Shown here piece after piece: positions 47,689 through 57,178 of a stretch of 64,000 nt of DNA. The notes beneath the pieces were generated by a model. That model saw only the letters and a program-made list of their open reading frames with translations, did no database searches and was not told where the DNA came from. The stretch is taken from assembly GCF_964204645.1 (NCBI RefSeq), contig NC_134026.1, positions 4,960,001-5,024,000 on the forward strand, in the 5' to 3' direction. Position 1 is the first letter of the stretch, and each line of letters opens with the position of its first letter. The translations under genes were made by a program, and so were the position numbers. This DNA is from Tubulanus polymorphus (taxonomy: Eukaryota; Nemertea; Palaeonemertea; Tubulaniformes; Tubulanidae).

Positions 47689-48514
47689 GACGAATCTTCG
47701 TTATTTTATCGCGAGAACAGGTCAAATCGGTCGGACTCGGAGTTATTGTTGCCGAAAAACCGAAAATTTCTTTTTCATTCACTTCCGCGTAGGTTGCACT
47801 AAGTACATATATATGAGCCATCAAAATAGACTAACACTAAATCACGGACAGAGACAATATCAATTCAATTCGAGTATATTGACAAAGGGATAATTTCCCA
47901 AAAAGGGTTAAAAACTGCAATCGGATGTCAGTTTATTTCGAATCAATTTATCGCTTAATTCCATTCGTGAAACTCGACCAAGCGAGGATCTGCAGCCTGT
48001 CTCTGGCCCCTGTCCCTCAACCTGATCGGGACACGCTAGGCACGTCCAGAATTTGGAAAACGACTGTGCCATTCATTTCGAGACCGAGAAAGAAATTCAG
48101 CGCTCTTTACGTTAGCCATCTCCCCAAGGTGCAAGAGGTCGAATCACAAAAAATGCCATGCGTTGCTGAGTGGAGAAACCACCACAGTCAAACACTCAAC
48201 ACACTTGCAAACGGAACTGAGATATGGCCACCTTTTTAAATCCTTCGCAACAGAGACCAATAATTCATGAGACAAATCTACAAACTTGCTGAACTTGCAA
48301 ACTTGCTCAAATCAAACCTCTCTTTGTCGTAAAACCACTCGAACACTGACATTTTCAACGATTTTTTATTTGTTAATGATTAACTTTTCATTCAAAATTT
48401 GCAAAAGATATTGTTTAAGACAATGTATACATAGGTATACATACCTATAAAGTGTCATGAAAATTAAGCAATTTAAGAACAGGAGGATAAAAGGAGTTGG
48501 ACCAAATTTCAAGG
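47689..48514. other. Intergenic: THOC5 promoter and 3' flank of Ig-domain gene
   Basis: No gene is supported. A 104-codon ORF at 47925-48239 lacks any domain and splice context. A minus-strand AATAAA near 48365-48370 may serve the Ig-domain gene. Confidence 0.55.
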
Positions 48515-50007
48515 TCAGTTATTAGCATTTCTGTTATAAAGGCGAATAAATATAGCAAAAACGAATAGTTCTATAAACGCAACAGCAGCTATAACCACAA
48601 ATGTTTTTTCGACTGGTGTTAATAGCTCATTGCTTGTCGGTCCAGCCCGATCTGGGGGCATCATCGAGTTTATTGGCGTCATCGATTTTGTTGCGTAGAA
48701 TTTTGATGTGTCCTTTGTGTCGGTCGAATAGAATGACGTCATCATTTTCGTTTGTTCGTTGTCAGTTTTCGTATTATAAAAAGTCAACGGTATTGAAGAC
48801 GTCATGCTAAGTGTCACAAATTGGCTTTTGCTAGATCGTGCGATGGCTTCGGTAAGCCCTGCAAAATACAAATGGAAAATGTCGTCATGAAAATTTTGGT
48901 TTTAGACTGGACAAATGCGTATAATCTAATAACCCCTGTCGAAATTAAATAAAGCCGAAAAATAAAATGGAAATGTGTGAGCGGAAAATATTCGTGAAAA
49001 AAGAAATCATCAAAACATTTATCAAAAAATAAATTTCATGTTTGATTATGACGTACCCACTTTGAGTTCGATGGAGTCAGACATATTTCGTAACGCACAT
49101 TTAACTTTGTTCCCATTATCTTCCATACAAATTTCCTTAAACATTATTCTCACAATTATGTGACCTTTAGTACCGGGTCTTTCCTTGTACTCCAACAACT
49201 CGACTCGTTGTTTCAAATTCTCAGGCAATTCGGCCAAAACATCGGCATCTGATAAAAGTGTGTTACCGTACCAGGTTTTTAATGTGGAACCGGAAGTGAT
49301 ATTACCAGTCCATATGCAGTGCAATTCAACCGAGCCGCGTTCCACTACTCTACCATAAAGTCTTGCTTTCATGTGCCCAAAATAGCCTAAAATACACGAT
49401 GCAGAGATATTCAATAAGAATTAGATATGCCACGTGGTGCGAAAATGTCAAAATTTACCTGGATGTACGTTCTTGTGAACATACGAACCTCCGACCGAAC
49501 ACGAGATTCTATCTGGATCTTTCTTCGGTTTTTCATTCTTGTAACTCACCCCGATTGTTACGGATATTCGGCTCGAATTTTTCGAAAATTCAATCAAAGA
49601 AAACCGTTCTTGTATATTTCCATCGATCTCCCGGTTTTCTGATATCAATAGATCATTGTACCAACTTTTGAGTGTGAAGGCGGACTCGTCGATGAACCAA
49701 CTGCACGTAAACTGCAAGTTCTCATTAGGTAGAAGTATGAATCCATCTTCTGGAACCATCCGAATTGACAGCTTAAATCTCTCTGGAAGAAGATTTTCAA
49801 TCAGCATATTCGAGGTGAATTTGACTGTGTAGAATATTGTCGGTATACGAGGTGCTTATTGGTTTTTTCTACACAAACTATTTCACATCGGTTGTTGGTG
49901 ACAAGTTAAAGAATATCTAACGCTAACATCTTACCTGACGGGCGGACTGCTTCGATGATAGTTACTGCCATCACACCAAGGAAAAGGGCTCGAAAGGACA
50001 GCGACAT
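48515..50007 (-). CDS. Single-pass membrane protein with two Ig-like domains
   Basis: Four exons: 49935-50007, 49459-49824, 49057-49386, 48515-48858. All phases are 1, giving 370 aa. The signal peptide is MSLSFRALFLGVMAVTIIEA. Exons 2 and 3 each encode one Ig-like domain with two cysteines (FTCSWF...ISCSVG and LHCIWT...VKCALRN) and a shared LKSWY/LKTWY core, so they look like an internal duplication, one domain per phase-1 exon. Exon 4 encodes a Ser/Thr/Met-rich stalk, a TM helix (TFVVIAAVAFIELFVFAIFI) and a very short cytosolic tail (RLYNRNANN). No orthologue was recognised. Build and neighbours suggest a cell-surface recognition protein, possibly signalling through a partner because the tail is too short. 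Confidence 0.75.
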
Positions 50008-50842
50008 ACTGGTATTTTATATACAACAGCGATCAGTATTGAAATCAGCATTGGTAAAACCACTATATACCTCATGATAACGAATCGATTGTCTAAGTTC
50101 ACTTTTAGATGCGACCTACGTAAATTTCATTCTACGTGATTGCATAATGATATTAATCATTTCAGTTATACGATAAGAAACTACTTTTTTGCTTAAGTGG
50201 GTTATACACTATATCGTTATATACATTATATATAAGAATATTAAACATCCACCACAGATAGACAAGTAAAAGGCTATTATGCCCTCTTGCCTGATTTATG
50301 AGTTTTTCTTTTTCTCGAATTACGATTTAAATTCCAGACTAGAAAACTATCCTACAGTCGTTTCGCCCGCCTCGGTGCTGACTGAATAATGCATAATCTT
50401 CTAAGAGGCGAAAGTTTCTCATAGTCTGGCTACCAGATCCCAACTTTCAGAAAGATACTGCATATTATCATAAAAACCTGAAAATTTCATAACTTCATCA
50501 TAATCATTTTATCTGTTGAAAACACTACCACACACTTTAAAGAATGAAACTCCTTCTTTCCGTTTGATATATTGCACCGCTTCTGTGTAGTATATTTGAC
50601 AGGTAATTTCTTTAAAACAGGAAAATCTGATATTTACAAATCTTAAATTGTATGTTTTCACATGTATGTGTATAAGCAGGTTTCTATTATATATACATGT
50701 ATGTATTCAAACAAAGTGCATTTTAATTGTGACTAATATAATTTCGTATATCTTGATGCTGTAATATACGGAGCTTATAGATAAGTCTTCTAAGAAACTT
50801 TCTATCCAACTTGACATCAACATCTGCAAGAGGCGAGGAATC
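50008..50842. other. Intergenic, nothing recognised
   Basis: AT-rich DNA containing the promoter of the Ig-domain gene and the 3' flank of the four-TM gene. No TATA box or gene assigned. Confidence 0.5.
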
Positions 50843-51505
50843 TCAAGAATTCTGATGGGCTTGCTGTTGCGGTCCTGTGGGAACATATATTACTCGTGTT
50901 TGCGCCGGAGCTGGCCGACAACACTTCAACAACGCGCAACAGTAGGCGGCTTGAACTATAACGCAGATAATCTCCAATAACAGAATCACTAATCTCAACG
51001 ATAACATCGTCAGCTTTAATTCGTAATTCCTCTCCAAAATTCCGTGCCAATCATTCGCAGTGGCGGCTAGTTGAATTGCCGTTAGCACAGCGCACATCGT
51101 CGCGCTGAGACTAGCAACAGCACACATACCGACGCAGACGACTACGGCGCACCGTTCTTGATATTTCACGCACACTATCGTCGAAAGTCCGCTGATTATA
51201 ATGAAAATGCTCACCCAGTAGTAGTTTCGAAAATTGTACACAATTTCATCGTTGATGATGACTGAATCGAAAATGATGATGATCATTCCACAAAGTAGTT
51301 GAATAGTTCCGAGAATTAGGGAATTTCTGCTGAATCGAGCAGTCTCTTTTACGTTACTGATCGGCAGTACAGCATCGTCTGTGAGACGTGTGTCCGGCTC
51401 TGACAGCTCTATTCGTATGACGGGCGTAACTGCAGAAGATATCGGGCGTCCTCGGTCGCTGTCATCTTCTTTTCCTCCTTCTTTTAAATGCTTGTACTTA
51501 TTCAT
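50843..51505 (-). CDS. Four-transmembrane MS4A/CD20-like protein
   Basis: One uninterrupted coding exon of 220 aa, starting MNKYKHLKEGGKEDDSDRGR. Four hydrophobic segments are visible: about residues 62-84 (SLILGTIQLLCGMIIIIF), 95-114, 118-146 and 164-192. Hydrophilic N- and C-termini face the same side, the membrane topology of MS4A and other small tetraspans. The tail after TM4 is Pro/Gln-rich. An in-frame TGA lies 18 nt before the ATG, so the start is secure. Assignment to MS4A rests on topology and general look, not on a diagnostic motif; other four-TM families are possible. Confidence 0.65.
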   Translation of the reverse strand: MNKYKHLKEGGKEDDSDRGRPISSAVTPVIRIELSEPDTRLTDDAVLPISNVKETARFSRNSLILGTIQLLCGMIIIIFDSVIINDEIVYNFRNYYWVSIFIIISGLSTIVCVKYQERCAVVVCVGMCAVASLSATMCAVLTAIQLAATANDWHGILERNYELKLTMLSLRLVILLLEIICVIVQAAYCCALLKCCRPAPAQTRVIYVPTGPQQQAHQNS

Positions 51506-51527
51506 CGATAAATCGCCCGTTTTTCAC

Positions 51528-52308
51528 TTAATCTACCAAATATTCTTGCGCTGTATAAAGTGATAACCAATCTATCAGAAATACGGTATCGTATAATAAT
51601 GAAATGAGTCATTCATATTCTTACCTTGTACTTTTTCTTTTTTCTCTAACCGTCCCAACTTTTCCAAGCGACACAAACTTTCGGTTTGTCTGGTAGAAAT
51701 TCCGAGTTGCAGTTATAGTCTTGTTTACCTGTTACTTTCTTTGAGAAAATCTATCATGTTGCTGATCTGTTGCTGATCACCTGAAGAAATGTGATCGAAC
51801 AATTCTGGTTTCCGGTATTGACTCAACTTTTCAAGTTTATATATATAAATGTTTCTTCGGCTTACCTCGTCTACACAGCAGACACCTACGGTAATACCTT
51901 TTTCTCGCAGTCTGATCATCAGATAATGCCAGTGTAAGGAAAGGAAACCTGCAGAGAAAGTGAGTTGTATCGCGAATCTATATCCTCCTCTCTCCCTCTC
52001 TTTCTATGTCTCTAAACGCTGTAAATTAGATCCACATGATAATACACGTTCGAGCTGAAAGTCGGAGAAAAGAAGCTGTTTTAATTCTGCATCTATACCA
52101 GACGGATTAAAGAAAATAACATTCGAACCTGTTCCGCGAATTCCAATAGTCTGAACTCAGCGTACATGTTATTCCAAAGGTGTTTGTTCGCAATTTTGCG
52201 AACAACTATACACTCGCCGAGTGAGTAATAACCGTTTAATTGATACATACATGAACCAAACGAAAAAAGGACTCCAGCTAGGCCGAAGAATGTTAACCAT
52301 TCGTACAT
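51528..52308 (-). CDS. Small membrane-anchored protein, 121 aa, unknown
   Basis: Proposed exons: 52129-52308, 51866-51911, 51729-51780, 51625-51689, 51528-51550, with all phases consistent. It starts MYEWLTFFGLAGVLFSFGSC, a hydrophobic segment that could be a signal anchor. A basic stretch follows (TARKRYYRRCLLCRRG), then charged, probably helical sequence (ISNMIDFLKESNR, LEKLGRLEKKEKVQ). Exon 1 is convincing; the exon 2 acceptor is modest and the short last exon is the weakest. The stop codon lies only 22 nt upstream of the four-TM start codon on the same strand. Function is not recognised. Confidence 0.45.
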
Positions 52309-52968
52309 TCACGAGCTCTGACGGGTCAAGAATAGTTGAAATACAAAATGCATACGGTCATTGACAATATTACCTTGCTTATGTAACTGCTTATACGTAT
52401 ATTTTTAAATAGATTTAACTGACGTATACAAAATGTATTCATACATCGAAAATGATCAGCCTGATATGAGATGATACTGAAATGAGATTTTATATGTCTA
52501 TGTATCTATCTAAATGTGCATAAAAGATGAGAGATAGAGAAAAATAAGCATGGCAGAACAACTAACAACGTTCAACATTTATCAAAAAAACTAGCCCTAC
52601 TTATTTCAAAAATTCAGTTTGACATCAGACATGTGAGTTCATACTTAGTAATTTCATTTAAGGTATAAAAGGGTTTAATTTCATTCAGACCATGTTTACT
52701 AGATTAACCTAAGCACGGGAGGACTTTCCTGTCGTATTCATTGTTTTTCTTGGCGTTTTCGGCATATGTTTCATATAGTGTATTCTAATACGATTATGCG
52801 GTGCAGCAGCTTGTGCGAGTCTTATTTCGTAGTTTGTTTTCATAATTTTTCTTCAGGAAAGGTAATCGCAATTTATTCTCGGGAATTCAGTTATTCAAAC
52901 TGGGATCAACTTTGCTACGACGGTAAAAAGCGAAACTTTTTGCATCGCTTCATTGAGAGAAGTTTGTA
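52309..52968. other. Divergent promoter region
   Basis: 660 bp between the oppositely directed starts of the small membrane protein (minus) and the mucin-like protein (plus). Probably holds both promoters; no core element recognised. Confidence 0.5.
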
Positions 52969-55878
52969 ATGCGATCCTTGTTCGAAATGTGTCGCATTTC
53001 GTGGATATTCTTCATATTCAATATATGGGTAGCGCTCATCGTCTGCGAAAAGTATATCAGAATATGTGATGATTCTCCGATAAAGTCGAGAAAGGTCACC
53101 GACAAAACGTTAGTATTTTCATTTACCCCATCGATGCAGAAGACGTTCACATATTGCGCCTGTTCACTTTCCCCTTCTGTGAAGAACCGAGTGAAGTTGA
53201 ATGCGACTATCTCCATGAAGCTAGACTGCGATGAGTCTGTCGAGATGAAAGTTTGACTTTTTTTCACCAAATACAGCTGTGTTTTGAAGGGAATGGCGGT
53301 TCATTTGCCAACATGGGAATTGAGTTCGGATCTCAAGATTGAATACGACTACACTAAGATTTTTAGTAAAAACAATCTCCATGGTCCATCGGCTTATAAT
53401 GGATTCGAAATAAAGATTTATTGTGAGTATTTTTCAAGATAATCTAACATTACGTATGAAACCGTATTCTGAATGGGATATTATGATCGTTTCATGTCTA
53501 GATCCTGAGGCTATGGAGTACAACGTAGTCACATGTTATGATCCTCGTTTCTCGGCTGGATATGCAGTTACAACGACAGAAACGAACAAAAACTTCCAAG
53601 CTCTTACCACGAGTACCACGGTATCTGCACAGAAAGCCACGGTTCCTACAACGAGTACCACTGTATCTACGCAGAAAGCCACGGTTCCTACAACGAGTTC
53701 CACTGTATCTACACAGAAAGCAGCCACAGTTCCTACAACGAGTACCAGTGTATCTACGCAGAAAGCCACGGGTCCCACCACGAGTACCACTGTATCTACG
53801 CAGAAAGCAGCCACAGTTCCTACAACGAGTACCAGTGTATCTACGCAGAAAGCCACGGTCGCTCCCATGAGTACTACTGTATCTACGCAGAAAGCCACGG
53901 TTCCTACCGTGAGTTCCACTGTATCTACGCAGAAAGCCACGGTTCCTACAACGAGTACTACTGTATCTACTCAGAAAGCCACGGTTCCTACAACGAGTAC
54001 CACTGTATCTACGCAGAAAGCCACGGTTCCTACCACGAGTACCACTGTATCTACACAAAAAGCCACGGTTCCTACAACGAGTACCAGTGTATCTACACAG
54101 AAAGCCACGGGTACCACAACGAGTACCAGTGTATCTACGCAGAAAGTCACGGTTCCTACCACGAGTACCACTGTATCTACACAGAAAGCCACGGTTCCTA
54201 CCACGAGTACCACTGTATCTACACAGAAAGCCACAGTTCCTACCACGAGTACCACTGTATCTACACAGAAAGCCACAGTTCCTACCACGAGTACCACTGT
54301 ATCTACACAGAAAGCCACAGTTCCTACCACGAGTACCACTGTATCTACTCAGAAAGCCACGGTTCCTACAACGAGTACCACTGTATCTACACAAAAAGCC
54401 ACGGTTCCTACAACGAGTACCACTGTATCTACTCAGAAAGCCACGGTTCCTACAACGAGTACCACTGTATCTACACAGAAAGCCACGGTTCCTACAACGA
54501 GTACCACTGTATCTACGCAGAAAGCCACGGTTCCTACCACGAGTACCAGTGTATCTACACAGAAAGCCACAGTTCCTACCACGAGTACCACTGTATCTAC
54601 ACAGAAAGCCACGGTTCCTACCACGAGTTCCACTGTATCTACACAGAAAGCCACGGTTCCTACAACGAGTACCGCTGTATCTACACAGAAAGCAGCCGCA
54701 GTTCCTACAACGAGTACCACTGTATCAACGCAAAAAGCCACGGTTCCTACCACGAGTTCCACTGTATCTACACAAAAAGCCACGGTTCCTACAACGAGTA
54801 CCACTGTATCTACACAGAAAGCAGCCACAGTTGGCACGAAGAAATCGATGTTGCCAATAACGAGTACTAAAGTATCTATACAGAAAACCACGCCCCCTGC
54901 CACAAGTACTATAGCCCCTGTCACGTCCAGTACTAAAGTATTTATAAAGAAAACCACAGCCCCGACCACAGATACTACATCATCCACACAGAAAAGCACC
55001 GCTTCTTCAACCTATACTACAGTATCTACACAGAAGACCACACACTCTCCAAGGCAAATAGGAGCCTCCACAACAACTACAAAGACTACTGGTGGTACGA
55101 TCTTATCCGGTACAAACCGAATGAGCTCTTCTGAAGCCGGTAAGAAACCTTTGAAAACTATACAGTAACGCAGCTAATGCCCGTTTTTAAGATTGACCTT
55201 TTTCTTCTCATATCGCGTGAAATATTCATCTTTCAGCATTTGTCATCGGAACAACCGAAGGGGCAATTCTATTGATATCTGCATTAGTAGCACTGACGAT
55301 TTATAGCATAACTAAAAAAACATGTTGTGGGTAAGTTTTCGTTGTAAGATAGCTTGGCGAGTATCATTTTCATCGTTATACTAATATCCAGATCATTCAA
55401 TTTAAGTAAATCATGGGCTTACAAGGACGATACAGCCACTTTGCAGCTTGACAGCGATAATTGTGAGGAACCTATTGATATCCACGATGTATATGACCCC
55501 TCATTGGATCACAGAGTATACTCAGGTTATCCAGAATTGGTAGCCATGTCTAACGCACCAAGTGATTTCCAGAGACCAAGCGATTCTTCAACTACTGGGA
55601 TGAGTTGGATGGCGAGGGAATATGAAACTGCATACGAAAATCCGTGTTACGGGGACCATTTAGGAACTAATATCATGGATAACGACGCGGACGACTGGGA
55701 CAAGTACGGTGAATGCGTCGATTACGATAATGACCTAAGCACGGACAGTGGAGTATGGACAACTGCTGGACCAATCGGTCACCTGTACGATGAGGAATAT
55801 GGCCATTTCATTAGTGATGCACGCCGCAGTGGTAGTAATCCACACCTAACGCCTCAAGTTAACCAATACTACATGTAG
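52969..55878 (+). CDS. Type I membrane mucin-like protein with Thr/Ser tandem repeats
   Basis: Signal peptide near the N-terminus (MCRISWIFFIFNIWVALIVC), then a roughly 150-residue cysteine-containing globular part. Next come about 29 copies of a 14-aa repeat (consensus TTSTTVSTQKATVP), a divergent Thr-rich tail, a TM helix (AFVIGTTEGAILLISALVAL, exon 55237-55330), and a 163-aa acidic cytosolic tail with many tyrosines (YSGYPEL, YENP, YDEEYG), ending NQYYM (exon 55392-55878). Exons 3 to 5 are clear; the intron 55331-55391 is only 61 nt. The 5' part needs two odd joins: removal of 53235-53276 (42 nt, contains an in-frame TGA) and of 53423-53438 (16 nt, perfect GTGAGT...TTTTTCAAG) or 53423-53567. 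With the short joins the protein is 897 aa. Repeats should be heavily O-glycosylated. No orthologue recognised. Confidence 0.7.
53604..54833 (+). repeat. 42-bp coding minisatellite, about 29 units
   Basis: The unit encodes TTSTTVSTQKATVP. A few units carry an extra Ala codon (45 bp), and variants have TTSTSV, TTSSTV or PMSTTV. Homogeneous units cluster in the middle, as expected from unequal exchange. The period leaves other frames on both strands open as well, which explains the long antisense ORFs. Confidence 0.95.
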
Positions 55879-57178
55879 TGAAGACCGAGGTTTAAAGGTC
55901 GCAAAAGAACGACATAAGCTCGATTGAATTAATCTTCGAACTACTAAAATCGCTTTCTTATTATTGTTTGTCACTTGTCATAAATAAATCAACTGGTGAT
56001 AACCTCTGTTCCTTCATTGGCCTGCGAGATTCTTTTTTGCGTTATTATCTATTCGTTGATCGGGTGCAGTGTTCTGTGGTGTTTTGATGAGCTATTCGAA
56101 TTCAAATAAAAGAATGCCCGGACATTTTTGCATTTGCAGATGTCGTGTAAGATCTTTTTGTTGGTTTGGCGCGCGTGTTTTTGTTACAAACGTTCGCTGA
56201 ATCAGTGCCTATCGATGCGTGCGAGTTACTGGCCGGCTTGTGCTGAAAAAATGATAAAAAGATTAACGATACAATAGACCTCGTAAAAACATAAATAAAA
56301 ATTTGATTAATGATATGGAACTATAGAATAAAAAATGCGTGGGTACATGGTAAGTGTGACTGAATAGGTGATTTATGCTGTGAATGCTGTTCGGGGGTTC
56401 AATTAAAAACTGCACAATATGTCGCCGTTGTTAGAAAAACGCCTTCTAATATTCATCAAAATAGGCTGAAGACAACGAATTCGCGGTGAAAAGCAATTTG
56501 AATGTATTGTTTGTTCGTTCAATTAGAGGACATTACTTTTTCAAAAGTTTAAAATGTTTATACCATGGTGGCAGTCTTCGCGAAGATTGATTGTTGTTTT
56601 CATGTGAATATTTTCTATGCTTAGTTGCGCAACAGGTGTGAAAGAGGATTCCAGTTGACCTCGATATTTGTGCAGGGTAGCACAGATAGTTCCTGAATTT
56701 CCACATTGTTCAAGATCACTAAAAGAAGTAGATTCAAAAATTGTCTATAAAGTTCAAATCGAACAACATCATTTATCAAATGTTATGGTCGCAATGGTGC
56801 TACGATTCGTAGCCCTTGATCATCTTGGGCGATGCTAGTCGACAGTCTTTGACAAACGACTCACCGACCAGTTGTTGCCAAACAACCGAGCTGTCTTGAC
56901 GTCTCTTGGAATTCATAGCCGAACCGAATCGTGTTGAGTTCACTTCCAGTGCACCCAACTAACCTGACGGGTATTCGCACTAGAACAACTGCATCAACAT
57001 TCACCTAAAAATTTGGATGGATTGACGAGTTGATTGTCTTTTGAATATTTGGTTCGATTGTATGCATGCTCTAAGATTTAGAGACTGTGTCGAAAGGTTT
57101 TATCATCCTAACTAGGACCGTAGTCAAATTAAGATTGCAGCGTCATCCAAGTACCCGGCGGTTAGGTTGGACAATCCA
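55879..57178. other. Intergenic, nothing recognised
   Basis: 1.3 kb containing the 3' UTR of the mucin-like gene (AATAAA near 55982) and the promoter of the CAP gene. Confidence 0.55.

Noticed and set aside
47925-48239. 104-codon plus-strand ORF between THOC5 and the Ig-domain gene
   Set aside because: No domain or splice signals; likely chance.
51725-51919. 64-codon minus ORF as a single exon of the small membrane protein
   Set aside because: It needs read-through of a good GT..AG intron (51781-51865). The spliced model keeps phase with four other exons.
53498-54999. Long ORFs in other plus and minus frames across the mucin repeat (up to 298 codons)
   Set aside because: They follow from a 42-bp repeat without stops. 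The frame with signal peptide, TM and tail continuity is the Thr/Ser plus-strand frame.
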